A program made the translations under genes and the position numbers. The notes beneath the pieces were generated by a model. It saw only the letters and a list, made by a program, of their open reading frames with translations. It did not search any database and was not told where the DNA came from. This document shows positions 25,312 to 33,796 of a stretch of 64,000 nt of DNA, piece after piece. The stretch is from NCBI RefSeq assembly GCF_021646545.1, contig NZ_JAKIRP010000012.1, positions 1 to 64,000 of the forward strand, in the 5' to 3' direction. Each line of letters begins with the position of its first letter. Positions within the stretch are counted from its first letter, which is position 1. This stretch comes from Chitinophaga filiformis (GTDB lineage: Bacteria; Bacteroidota; Bacteroidia; Chitinophagales; Chitinophagaceae).

Positions 25312-26139
25312 TTAGCTGTCTGCCAATGTCTGTTTTGCTTCCAGGCACTCCGCCATTTCCTGCTGCAACTGCAGGGCGGCAGCGCGGGCATCATTGGCAA
25401 AGTCTTCGCCATTACCCGCGTAAATGATTGAACGGCTTGCATTTACCAGCAGACCGCAGTCTTTGTTCATTGCCTGGGAGGAAATCTCCTGCAGGTCGCC
25501 ACCCTGGGCGCCAACACCTGGTACCAGGAAGAAATTGTCCGGCACCAGCTGACGGATATAACCTAACTGCGACGTCTGGGTAGCGCCTACCACAAACATC
25601 AGATTATCAGGCGTTCCCCAGTTCATAGCGGCTTTCATTACCTTTTCATAGAGGTACTCATCGCCAGACTGCTGTAACTGGAAGTCCTGGCTGCCTTCAT
25701 TGGAAGTGAGGCCCAGCAGGATGGTCCATTTTTCGTTGAAAGACAGAAAAGGCAGTACACTGTCGCGGCCCATATAAGGCGCTACAGTCACTGCATCGAA
25801 ATTGTATGTTTCAAAGAATGTTTTGGCGTATTGTGTGGAAGTATTGCCTATATCACCACGCTTGGCGTCAGCAATGGTAAACAGGCCGGAAGGGATGTAC
25901 TCCACCGTGCGTTGCAGGCTTTCCCATCCGCGGATGCCCATACACTCGTAAAAAGCAGTATTGATCTTGTAGGATACACAAAGATCCTTTGTCGCGTCAA
26001 TGATCGCTTTGTTAAAAGCAAATACCGGGTCAGGATGAGAGAGTAAGTGGCGGGGAATCTTGTGAAGATCTGTGTCTAATCCCACACAGAGATAAGATTG
26101 CCTCTCCTTTATCAGATTCACCAGTTCCTGTCTGTTCAT
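25312..26139 (-). CDS. pyrF: Orotidine 5'-phosphate decarboxylase (type 2)
   Basis: A 275-residue OMP decarboxylase that makes UMP from orotidine 5'-phosphate, the last step of de novo pyrimidine synthesis. The substrate-binding start YLCVGLDTDLHKIP (about 17-29) and the catalytic DAKRGDIGNTS block (about 90-101) with the Asp-Lys-Asp triad are visible. The length and the order of blocks match the type 2 (longer) PyrF group common in Bacteroidota. It is cytosolic and has a hairpin terminator after its stop. Confidence 0.95.
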   Translation of the reverse strand: MNRQELVNLIKERQSYLCVGLDTDLHKIPRHLLSHPDPVFAFNKAIIDATKDLCVSYKINTAFYECMGIRGWESLQRTVEYIPSGLFTIADAKRGDIGNTSTQYAKTFFETYNFDAVTVAPYMGRDSVLPFLSFNEKWTILLGLTSNEGSQDFQLQQSGDEYLYEKVMKAAMNWGTPDNLMFVVGATQTSQLGYIRQLVPDNFFLVPGVGAQGGDLQEISSQAMNKDCGLLVNASRSIIYAGNGEDFANDARAAALQLQQEMAECLEAKQTLADS

Positions 26140-26158
26140 AAATGATTGATTTGGGGCG

Positions 26159-26166
26159 CAAAGTTA
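26159..26166 (-). promoter_or_regulatory. -7 box of pyrF
   Basis: On the minus strand this reads TAACTTTG, an exact TAnnTTTG match about 20 bases before the pyrF ATG. No TTTG with ideal spacing lies upstream. Confidence 0.5.
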
Positions 26167-26363
26167 AGTAAAACTTAAGCAATGCCGTTTGAAATGAAAA
26201 TATTAGCAAATTCTGGAATACTATTTCCGGTCTTATATAAATATAGTAAAAAGATTCTGAAAGTGCCTGACGGGTTTATCCGCATACCGCTCATCCCCCA
26301 CCCATTTGGATTTTTAAAATAATGTTCCTAACTTTTGACCACCGCGTTCATGAAAAAAATGAT

Positions 26364-27233
26364 ATGAAAAACTATTCCGGATTGATATTTTTAGCCCTCT
26401 TCCTTTGTGCTTTGCAATCGAATGCACAAGTGAAGGCTCCCCAGGTTGGCGTTGCTACCTCGCGCATGAATGATAGTTTGTTACATGCTGCCGGCTATGA
26501 TTACATTGAAGAAACTGTACAGAAACTGCTGTCTCCCGCCATCCCGGAAGATACATTTCGCCTCCATCTTGCGCAATTGCGGAAAATGCAGTGTAAGGTA
26601 CAGGTATGTAATGTCTTTTTCCCGGGGGAAATCCGGCTCACAGGTAATAATGTCAACGAGCAACAGGTACTCACCTATGTAGACGGTGTAATGGCCAGGG
26701 CCAAACGGGCAGGCATCCACGTAATCGTATTAGGCAGTGGTGGCTCCCGCAAACTGCCGGATAATTATAATAAAGATACAGCCACCCTGCAGTTCATCGA
26801 CCTATGCCGCAAAATGGCGGTCGTAGCGGGGAAATACGATTGTGTTATTGCCATTGAGAACCTGAACAGCACCGAGACCAACTTTGTGAATACCCTGGCA
26901 GAAGCAGATGCCATTGTAACAGCCGTACACCATCCCAATTTCAAGCTGACGGCCGATATTTATCATATGCTGAAGGAACATGAATCGCCCGATATGATCA
27001 GAAAGGCAGCGAAGAACCTGGTGCACTGTCATATTGCAGAAAGAGAGAAAAGAACGGCTCCCGGTTCTACCGGCAACGATGTAGCGCCTTATATCGCTGC
27101 ACTGGCAAGTATTCATTATACCGGCAGGATCTCCCTGGAATGCCGCTGGGACAATATGCCGCAGCAGGGAAAACCAACGCTGGAGTATATGCATGACCAG
27201 ATAAAAACGGCCTATAAACTGTCAAAACTTTAA
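26364..27233 (+). CDS. Secreted sugar phosphate isomerase/epimerase family protein
   Basis: A 289-residue exported TIM-barrel protein (xylose isomerase-like/AP endonuclease 2 fold). The signal peptide MKNYSGLIFLALFLCALQSNAQ starts at ATG 26364. Barrel blocks include VAIENLNSTETNFVN (about 180-195) with a metal-ligand Glu, LTADIYHMLKEHES with an Asp-His pair, VHCHIAERE with two His, and ISLECRW with the final Glu. The likely role is isomerisation of a periplasmic sugar or sugar acid; the substrate is unknown. The stop is 12 bases before a TAT-exported Gfo/Idh/MocA oxidoreductase, so the two form a unit. Confidence 0.87.
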   Translation: MKNYSGLIFLALFLCALQSNAQVKAPQVGVATSRMNDSLLHAAGYDYIEETVQKLLSPAIPEDTFRLHLAQLRKMQCKVQVCNVFFPGEIRLTGNNVNEQQVLTYVDGVMARAKRAGIHVIVLGSGGSRKLPDNYNKDTATLQFIDLCRKMAVVAGKYDCVIAIENLNSTETNFVNTLAEADAIVTAVHHPNFKLTADIYHMLKEHESPDMIRKAAKNLVHCHIAEREKRTAPGSTGNDVAPYIAALASIHYTGRISLECRWDNMPQQGKPTLEYMHDQIKTAYKLSKL

Positions 27234-27245
27234 ATCTATATAGAA

Positions 27246-28601
27246 ATGAAATCACGTCGTGAATTCCTGAAAGATTCCCTGCTCACCGGCGCAGGTGTTA
27301 CACTCAGCGCAATGGGGCTGCCTGCCAGCAGCTACGCCCGCATTATGGGTGCCAATGACAGGGTCAACGTAGGACTCGTAGGATTTTCTGATCGTGCGAG
27401 ACAAACCCTGCTCCCCTGCTTCTTCAATAACAGTAAGGAGCTGAACTTCGATCTTATTGCCGTATCAGATATCTGGAATCGCAGACGTGAGGAAGGAAAG
27501 GCATTTCTGCAGGGTAAAGCAGGACATGACGTTAAGGCCTGCATTAATAATGACGAATTATACAAAATGAAGGACCTGGACGCGGTGATCATTGCTACTG
27601 CCGATTTCCAGCACGCCTTTCATACTATTGAAGCTGTAGGTAACAGAATGGATGTATACTGCGAAAAACCATTCGCAGAAACCATGGACGATGCCCGTAA
27701 AGCACTGAAAGCAGTGAAAGCTTCCGGAAAGATATTCCAGGTGGGTACACAGCGCCGTAGTGGCGACAGCTATCATGCTGCCAACAATTTCATCAAGGAA
27801 GGCAAATTCGGTCCTATCACTATGGTGGAAATGACCTGGAACGTGAATCAACCGGGACGCTGGCGCAGACCTGCGCTGGTAAACGAGATCCGCGAGTCAG
27901 ACGTTGACTGGCAACGTTTCCTGGCTGGTCGTCCGAAAGACAAATGGGACCCACGTAAATACCTGGAATACCGCCTGTTCTGGCCTTATTCCTCCGGTAT
28001 CTTCGGTCAGTGGATGACCCACCAGATCGACACCGTACACTGGTTCAGCGGTCTGAAACACCCTCGTACCGCAGTAGCTAACGGCGGTATTTACATGTGG
28101 AAAGATGGCCGTACCAATGCCGATACCATCACAGCGGTATTCGAATACGGTCCTGAAAATGATCCAACCACCGGTTTCCAGGTAGCTTACAGCTCCAGGT
28201 TCTCCAACTCTGCCGGCGGTATCAAGGAAATGTATTATTCCAATGGCGGTACCATCGATATTGACAAAAACAAGATCGCACCTACCGGTGGTCTTACAGA
28301 AAGAGAGGCACAGGAAATGGGCTTACATGCTAACCTGCTGCCTGAAATGACACTGTCTGCCAATGAAACCAAAGCAGCTACCGGCGCCAACATGGGAGGT
28401 GATCCGCTGACAAATGCCCACATGCGCAACTGGATGCAGAGCGTACGTGACCGCAAACCCGCCAATGCGCCTATTGAAGCAGCTTACTCTCACTCCATTG
28501 CCCTTATTATGGCAAATGCGGCCTATCGCACCGGTCAGAAAGCTACTTTCAACGAAGCGACCCAGGAAGTAATGGTGGGTGGCAAGCCATTCGTATTGTA
28601 A
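27246..28601 (+). CDS. TAT-exported Gfo/Idh/MocA family oxidoreductase
   Basis: A 451-residue sugar oxidoreductase. A twin-arginine signal (SRREFLKDSLLTGAG) is followed by the NAD(P)-binding Rossmann strand NVGLVGFSDRARQTLL, in which the usual GxGxxG is only partly kept. EKPFAETMDDARKAL (about 140-155) carries the catalytic Lys of the EKP motif. The rest has the typical C-terminal beta sheet with WRRPALVNEIRESDVDWQRFLAG. It probably oxidises or de-oxidises sugars in the periplasm with a tightly bound nicotinamide cofactor. It is paired with a secreted sugar isomerase, implying a glycan-derived sugar pathway. A strong terminator follows. Confidence 0.9.
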   Translation: MKSRREFLKDSLLTGAGVTLSAMGLPASSYARIMGANDRVNVGLVGFSDRARQTLLPCFFNNSKELNFDLIAVSDIWNRRREEGKAFLQGKAGHDVKACINNDELYKMKDLDAVIIATADFQHAFHTIEAVGNRMDVYCEKPFAETMDDARKALKAVKASGKIFQVGTQRRSGDSYHAANNFIKEGKFGPITMVEMTWNVNQPGRWRRPALVNEIRESDVDWQRFLAGRPKDKWDPRKYLEYRLFWPYSSGIFGQWMTHQIDTVHWFSGLKHPRTAVANGGIYMWKDGRTNADTITAVFEYGPENDPTTGFQVAYSSRFSNSAGGIKEMYYSNGGTIDIDKNKIAPTGGLTEREAQEMGLHANLLPEMTLSANETKAATGANMGGDPLTNAHMRNWMQSVRDRKPANAPIEAAYSHSIALIMANAAYRTGQKATFNEATQEVMVGGKPFVL

Positions 28602-28621
28602 TTGTCTTCTCTGCTATAATG

Positions 28622-28654
28622 AAAAAAGCCCTGCGCTGTAGCGCAGGGCTTTTT
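28622..28654. terminator. Strong hairpin terminator, bidirectional
   Basis: agccctgcgct and agcgcagggct form an 11-bp G+C-rich stem extended by A5/T5 flanks, between two convergent genes (stops at 28601 and 28672). It can terminate both transcripts. Confidence 0.85.
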
Positions 28655-28671
28655 CTTTGCATATTTTACGC

Positions 28672-29769
28672 TTATACAAAGACCTCTACGATCTTTGTAG
28701 GCGGTACATTCGCGTTTCTCATCGCAATGTTACGGGCTACCATGCTGGCGAAGCCCATAAATGCCAGCTGGGTGGCACTATCTCCGCCCACCATAGCCGG
28801 GATACCGTCATCACCGCCTTCGCGGATGCTCTGCACCAGTGGTATCTGACCCAGGAATGGTATTTCCAGCTGTTCTGCGAGACGTTTACCACCTTCCTTG
28901 CCGAATATGTAGTATTTGTTGTTCGGCAGTTCCGCCGGTGTGAAATAAGACATATTTTCCACCAGTCCGAGGATCGGTACATTGATCTGTGAACCGCCAA
29001 ACATGGCAATACCTTTCTTGGCATCTGCCAGTGCTACGTCCTGTGGAGTGGTCACCATCACCACACCTGTAACCGGCACTGTCTGCACCAGGGTCAGGTG
29101 GATATCACCCGTACCCGGAGGAGTGTCAATTACCAGGTAATCCAGTTCTCCCCAGTTCACGTCTGTAAGGAACTGTTTCAGGGCGCTGCTGGCCATAGGG
29201 CCACGCCATACAACTGCCTGCTTTTCATCTATCAGCGACCCGATGGACATCAGTTTGATACCGTGTTTCTCCAGGGGGACGATCATGCCTTTACCTTCCA
29301 CTGTTTCCATCATCGGACGTTCACCGCGTACACCAAACATAATGGGTACGGACGGGCCGTAAATATCTGCATCCATCAGTCCTACCCTGGCGCCGCCTTC
29401 AGACAGGGCCAGAGCCAGGTTAGCTGCTACAGTGGATTTACCCACACCTCCTTTACCGGAAGCTACAACGATGATATTTTTTACGTTTGGTAATACACTT
29501 CTGCCATCTTTCCTGTTGGAGTTTACGTTGGCTGTCATATTCACCTGAACTTCCGCATCCTTACTAACAAGGTGATGTATTGCATTCACACAGGCATTCC
29601 TGATCAGATCTTTCAGCGGGCAGGCGGGGGTGGTCAGGACAACCGTGAACTTCACCTTATTACCATCAATCTCAATATCTTTTACCATATTCAGCGTTAC
29701 CAGGTCCTTTCCCAGATCAGGCTCTTCCACATTGCTCAAAGCCTTCAATATCTGCTCCGTTGTGATCAT
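28672..29769 (-). CDS. mrp: Mrp/NBP35-family P-loop ATPase (Fe-S carrier)
   Basis: A 365-residue MinD-like ATPase. An N-terminal MIP18/DUF59-like domain (about 1-85; TTPACPLKDLIRN) precedes the deviant Walker A SGKGGVGKS (about 104-112), LMDADIYGPS and the switch DTPPGTGD (215-222). Mrp/ApbC proteins assemble and transfer Fe-S clusters. The C-terminal cluster-binding CxxC seen in E. coli Mrp is replaced by ENMSYFTPAELPNNKYYIFG, with no Cys pair. This may be a clade-typical variant, since the DUF59 domain provides a Cys. No Fe-S assembly gene is next to it. Confidence 0.92.
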   Translation of the reverse strand: MITTEQILKALSNVEEPDLGKDLVTLNMVKDIEIDGNKVKFTVVLTTPACPLKDLIRNACVNAIHHLVSKDAEVQVNMTANVNSNRKDGRSVLPNVKNIIVVASGKGGVGKSTVAANLALALSEGGARVGLMDADIYGPSVPIMFGVRGERPMMETVEGKGMIVPLEKHGIKLMSIGSLIDEKQAVVWRGPMASSALKQFLTDVNWGELDYLVIDTPPGTGDIHLTLVQTVPVTGVVMVTTPQDVALADAKKGIAMFGGSQINVPILGLVENMSYFTPAELPNNKYYIFGKEGGKRLAEQLEIPFLGQIPLVQSIREGGDDGIPAMVGGDSATQLAFMGFASMVARNIAMRNANVPPTKIVEVFV

Positions 29770-29798
29770 AAATAGTTGTTAATTTTAATTCCAGAATG

Positions 29799-29806
29799 CA
29801 AAGTTA
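29799..29806 (-). promoter_or_regulatory. -7 box of mrp
   Basis: On the minus strand this reads TAACTTTG (TAnnTTTG), 29 bases before the mrp ATG. No upstream TTTG at ideal spacing is visible. Confidence 0.45.
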
Positions 29807-29937
29807 ACCCAATTGCGACTTAATTTGTCAGCGCTGTCATAGTTTTTGTCGATCTCTTTTCCATTCATCATCTATAATGACTGGAATACAATCCTATGGC
29901 GACTGTTTTAAAACAAATAATTTATCTTAGAGGCGGC

Positions 29938-30603
29938 ATGAACAAAAAGAGTACCTACATACTGCTATTTTTCCTGTTTTTTCCTTTCCTGCTGAAAGCC
30001 CAACTCTCGCAGTTCAAAGACAGCATTATCCAGATTTCCGGTATTACCATGACGGCAGACAGCTTAAGAGCTGTACCGGCGGTAAGTATACTGGTGCGAG
30101 GCCAGCACCGCGGGACTATTTCCAACAGCCAGGGTGTGTTCTCGATCGTTGCATTTAAAGGGGATACCCTTACCTTCAGTGCAGTGGGTTTCAAGAAAAA
30201 AGATTTTAAGATCCCGATGAATCTGCCGGGAAACAATTACTCTATGATTCAGCTGCTGGTAGACGACACAACTTATCTGCCGGTTACTATCATTAAGCCT
30301 TATCCTACGAGGGAAGAATTTGAGAAAGCGTTCGTCAGTTCCGACATCCCGGACGATGAATACGAGCTGGCACGTAAGAATACGGAAGAGGCCCGTATGC
30401 GCGCACTTTCACGTTATATACCCCCGGATGCCCGCGAGGCGACCAACATGTACATGAACAAACAGGCGCAGTCGCTGTATTATGCTGGTCAGCAGGCTCC
30501 ACAAAATATTCTTAATCCCCTTGCCTGGGCCCAGTTCATTCAGGCCTGGAAGCGGGGTGACTTTAAGAGTAAGAATAACAATAAGTACAGTTATGGTTAT
30601 TAA
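29938..30603 (+). CDS. Carboxypeptidase-like regulatory domain protein
   Basis: A 221-residue exported protein starting at ATG 29938 with signal MNKKSTYILLFFLFFPFLLKA. Residues about 30-115 form a carboxypeptidase D regulatory-like (CarboxypepD_reg) fold with the pattern AVPAVSILVRGQHRGTISN followed by SQGVFSIVAFKGDTLTFSAVGFK. The remaining 100 residues are Lys/Asp-rich and helical (EEFEKAFVSSDIPDDEYELAR). Such domains occur in TonB receptors and in stand-alone proteins of unknown role in Bacteroidota. Its location in the periplasm is inferred from the signal peptide. Confidence 0.85.
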   Translation: MNKKSTYILLFFLFFPFLLKAQLSQFKDSIIQISGITMTADSLRAVPAVSILVRGQHRGTISNSQGVFSIVAFKGDTLTFSAVGFKKKDFKIPMNLPGNNYSMIQLLVDDTTYLPVTIIKPYPTREEFEKAFVSSDIPDDEYELARKNTEEARMRALSRYIPPDAREATNMYMNKQAQSLYYAGQQAPQNILNPLAWAQFIQAWKRGDFKSKNNNKYSYGY

Positions 30604-30640
30604 TCTGGCTTAGCTCCATCTCTTAATAAATCAATACACC

Positions 30641-31543
30641 ATGCAACAAATTGCTGTCATCGGCGCCGGTACCATGGGAAATGGTATTGCGCATGTATTT
30701 GCACAGAACGGTTTTAAAGTCAACCTCATTGATGTTTCTGCCCCTGCACTGGAACGTGCCCTGCAGACAATTGAAAAGAACCTCGACAGGCAACTGGCGA
30801 AAGGGTCTGTTACAGAAGACATTAAGCATCAGACCTTACAGAACATCAGCACCTTCACTGACCTGCCTGCCGGTGCAAAAACCGCAGAACTGGTGGTGGA
30901 AGCGGCTACTGAAAATGTAGATCTGAAACTGAAGATCTTCAGGGAACTGGACGCTCATACGTCTCCCGACGCCATACTGGCCACCAATACTTCTTCTATT
31001 TCCATTACCCGTATTGCCGCGGCTACACAAAGAGCAGGTAAGGTGATCGGTATGCACTTTATGAATCCGGTACCGGTGATGAAACTGGTAGAGATCATTA
31101 ATGGCTATGCCACCGAGCAGACTGTTACGGCTAGTATTGTAACGTTGTCAGAGCAACTGGGTAAAGTGCCCTGCGTGGTAAATGATTATCCCGGCTTTAT
31201 TGCCAACCGCATCCTGATGCCGATGATCAATGAGGCCATTTATTCACTATATGAAGGCGTGGCCGGTGTAACAGAAATAGACACCGTCATGAAACTTGGA
31301 ATGGCGCATCCGATGGGGCCATTACAGCTGGCCGACTTCATAGGTCTGGATGTATGCCTTTCTATCATGCGCGTATTGCATGATGGTTTCGGCAATCCGA
31401 AGTATGCGCCTTGTCCCTTACTGGTAAATATGGTTACCGCAGGTTATCTGGGCGCCAAGAGCGGCGAAGGGTTTTACAAATATGAGAAAGGAAGTAAAGA
31501 CCTGTTAGTCAGCGAAAGATTCGCGAAAGAAGTGCATATTTAA
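30641..31543 (+). CDS. 3-hydroxyacyl-CoA (3-hydroxybutyryl-CoA) dehydrogenase
   Basis: A 300-residue NAD(P)-dependent dehydrogenase oxidising L-3-hydroxyacyl-CoA. The Rossmann start IAVIGAGTMGNGIAHVFAQ is at about 4-22. NTSSISITRIAAATQR and GMHFMNPVPVMKLVEII (catalytic His in HFMNP) follow, then DYPGFIANRILMPMINEA, the C-terminal helical domain. The length matches the single-function HBD/PaaH family rather than the FadB fusion. It probably works in butanoate or fatty-acid/aromatic catabolism. It is 37 bases after the previous gene, but that pairing says little about its function. Confidence 0.93.
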   Translation: MQQIAVIGAGTMGNGIAHVFAQNGFKVNLIDVSAPALERALQTIEKNLDRQLAKGSVTEDIKHQTLQNISTFTDLPAGAKTAELVVEAATENVDLKLKIFRELDAHTSPDAILATNTSSISITRIAAATQRAGKVIGMHFMNPVPVMKLVEIINGYATEQTVTASIVTLSEQLGKVPCVVNDYPGFIANRILMPMINEAIYSLYEGVAGVTEIDTVMKLGMAHPMGPLQLADFIGLDVCLSIMRVLHDGFGNPKYAPCPLLVNMVTAGYLGAKSGEGFYKYEKGSKDLLVSERFAKEVHI

Positions 31544-31547
31544 ACCG

Positions 31548-31682
31548 CAGGGGTCAGGAATACGGATAATAACCTTATATGCAATAAGTAGTACAGCATA
31601 AGCGGTATGACATTATTGCATTGAAGCACCACCTGGAGTGGCATATTCATCATACACGGTATATTTTAATTCCTGACCTCTG
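31548..31682. repeat. Long-loop inverted repeat between convergent genes
   Basis: caggggtcaggaat (31548-31561) and attcctgacctctg (31669-31682) are 14-bp inverted arms with one wobble, separated by 107 bases. The right arm ends two bases from the yigZ stop. It could be a bidirectional terminator with a long loop or a vestigial element. Confidence 0.5.
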
Positions 31683-31683
31683 T

Positions 31684-32280
31684 TTATATCTTTTTTATCT
31701 CCAGTCCCCTGATATCATTCAGCTTTAACAACGTTAACTCCTGCACTGCTTTTGGAATACCAATTTCCATCTCACAAAACAGCTGTAATTCCTGCATATA
31801 TATGGTACAGTTCTGCTGTTTCAGAACGGTCATGATCTCATTCATGATAGTATAATCAAAGCTCAGGCGAAATTTCGCCTCCACATTTTTCTGTACTACA
31901 GGAATAAGCTGTAACACCATAGCGGTAGACATCTTATACGCGTTGATAAGCCCGGGCGCGCCCAGCAGCGTACCGCCGAAATAACGTACCACTACCACCA
32001 GTACATCCGTCAGCTGTTTACTGTCTATCTGCCCCAGAATGGGTTTACCGGCAGTACCGGAGGGCTCACCATCATCATTTGCCCTGAACTGTAATCCGTC
32101 AGTACCCAGGCGGTATGCAAAACAATGATGGGTGGCTTTGGGGTGCTCTTTTTTCACTTCCTGCAGACAATCTTTTACCTGATCCACTGTTTTTACAGGC
32201 CAGGCATATGCAAGGAATTTGCTGCCCCTGTCTTTGAATTCTGCGGTTGCTGTTTTCTCTATAGTAAAATAAACTTCCAT
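31684..32280 (-). CDS. YigZ/IMPACT family protein
   Basis: A 198-residue cytosolic protein of the YigZ (UPF0029/IMPACT) family. The N-terminal domain has the hallmark KDRGSKFLAYAWPV, KATHHCFAYR and NDDGEPSGTAGKPIL, then VVVRYFGGTLLGAPGLINAY. The shorter C-terminal DUF1949-like domain follows. The family's function is unresolved; links to translation have been proposed for the eukaryotic relative. The start ATG 32280 sits four bases after the upstream stop, which suggests an operon with the gene at 32285. An upstream frame start at 32304 would overlap that gene. Confidence 0.92.
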   Translation of the reverse strand: MEVYFTIEKTATAEFKDRGSKFLAYAWPVKTVDQVKDCLQEVKKEHPKATHHCFAYRLGTDGLQFRANDDGEPSGTAGKPILGQIDSKQLTDVLVVVVRYFGGTLLGAPGLINAYKMSTAMVLQLIPVVQKNVEAKFRLSFDYTIMNEIMTVLKQQNCTIYMQELQLFCEMEIGIPKAVQELTLLKLNDIRGLEIKKI

Positions 32281-32284
32281 GCTG

Positions 32285-33796
32285 TTATTGTTTGCTGGTG
32301 GCATCCGCCTCCCGCTCGTAAATGATCACCAGCATATTATTCTGCTGCAGATCTGTTTTTATTGTCACATATTTCCTCAATGCCCCTGCTACTATCCTCA
32401 TTACGGCGGTATTCGGAGGAATACTGCCAAGGTTATCGGCCAGCATGATCAACCTGTTCTCTCCTTCCTGCAGGGTCACCTTCAGTTGCTGCCGTTGCCG
32501 TTTTACCGGGAAGCCGGTTACCACTTCCAGTCCGTTCATTCGTATGGAGATGCTATCACCATCTTCTGCGGCGTCATCCCACAATTCCAGGGTCACATCG
32601 GGCTGCTGTACATTGATCTTCTCCAGCAGGCTTGTTTGCCGCTCTGCAATACGTTTATCATTAATAGGCTTAAGCAAAGAATGCCTGATGGTATCTTTCA
32701 CAGGATGACCGGCATTACGGCCGGTAAGATGTTGAATATCGTTCCCTGCAGCTACCACCTGCTGATCATCCGCAGTTGTTTTCATCCCCCGGCCTGTACT
32801 ATCTTTTCCAGGAGTGCCGCTTAGGGGTATGTTATCCGATCCTCCCGGCGTATTAGCTGCCACCGTTTTCACACTATCAACGGCCTTACGAGGCAAACGG
32901 TTCAGTTGTGCGACGAGGAAAGTGGCATACAAATTCTGCCTGTCCGTGAAGTCAAACATGTACGAACCCGTCGTCGTCTTTACTTTAAAAGCACCGGTAT
33001 TGGGCGGCAGACGGCCGTAGTTATCGGCAAACAGTGTTACAATATTGATACCCGTGTCCAGGGGCAACTGCAAGGTCTTACCTGTTTCGCTGATAAATGA
33101 CTTGTCCAGCAGTTGCTTACCATTGAGCAACAGGGTCACCGTATCCCTGTCAATAGCATCCTCATCTCTGATGGATAATGGTACAATAGAATCGTAAACA
33201 TCCACTTTATCATAAATCCCGAAGTAAACAGCGCCTTCTTCAGGATGCAACATCTGGCGTATATTCCTGTGTTGCCAGGGAGTATTGTTCTGTTTTTTCA
33301 GTACAATGTCTTTGCGTGAGAGCAGTTCCCGCAACAGATCCTTCATATATGCATACATTTCATCGTCTGCATACAATCCCTGCATGAATAACTCATATGA
33401 GTTGATCCACATGCGTTGCAGGGCCAGTTCCGGCGCTCCCTTCGCCTGATAGTTCAAAGTACCATTCAGGTAAAGCATCCAGGCGCCCAGGTGGAACGGC
33501 GTCTCTTCTGTCGGGTATTTTACCCTGCCAATACCCAACTGGTTGTCATTCTTTTTGGCCAGTAACACTTCGTATGTACCTGAGAAGGGAGAATAGATCA
33601 CTTTCAGTTGCGCAGGATATAACATATTCCTTTCAGGTTTGCCTATCTGTAACTGCAGCTTGATACCACTTGTGGTAGGCCAGGGTTTGTACTCCATCGT
33701 CCAGGTACCTACCCACTTGTCAGCCTGGCCATAAGTGGTCAGGATACAGCAACAGCACAGGATCAGGATGCATATAGGGCGCTTCAGAAAGTTCAT
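32285..33796 (-). CDS. Secreted protein with duplicated beta domain
   Basis: A 503-residue protein with a signal peptide (RPICILILCCCCILTTYG). The N-terminal half has no family I recognise (starts DKWVGTWTMEYKPWPT). Two repeats follow: residues about 203-273 and 400-470, sharing NG, L-x-L/V-x-L-x-x-G-x-N, LFADNYGRLPPNT versus MLADNLGSIPPNT. The linker between them is Ser/Thr/Asp/Gly-rich. Similar DNLG-PPNT beta domains occur in other Bacteroidota secreted proteins; no enzymatic residues are apparent. A one-base overlap (TAATG) with ribD makes it translationally coupled. The function is unknown, perhaps glycan- or protein-binding. Confidence 0.8.
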   Translation of the reverse strand: MNFLKRPICILILCCCCILTTYGQADKWVGTWTMEYKPWPTTSGIKLQLQIGKPERNMLYPAQLKVIYSPFSGTYEVLLAKKNDNQLGIGRVKYPTEETPFHLGAWMLYLNGTLNYQAKGAPELALQRMWINSYELFMQGLYADDEMYAYMKDLLRELLSRKDIVLKKQNNTPWQHRNIRQMLHPEEGAVYFGIYDKVDVYDSIVPLSIRDEDAIDRDTVTLLLNGKQLLDKSFISETGKTLQLPLDTGINIVTLFADNYGRLPPNTGAFKVKTTTGSYMFDFTDRQNLYATFLVAQLNRLPRKAVDSVKTVAANTPGGSDNIPLSGTPGKDSTGRGMKTTADDQQVVAAGNDIQHLTGRNAGHPVKDTIRHSLLKPINDKRIAERQTSLLEKINVQQPDVTLELWDDAAEDGDSISIRMNGLEVVTGFPVKRQRQQLKVTLQEGENRLIMLADNLGSIPPNTAVMRIVAGALRKYVTIKTDLQQNNMLVIIYEREADATSKQ

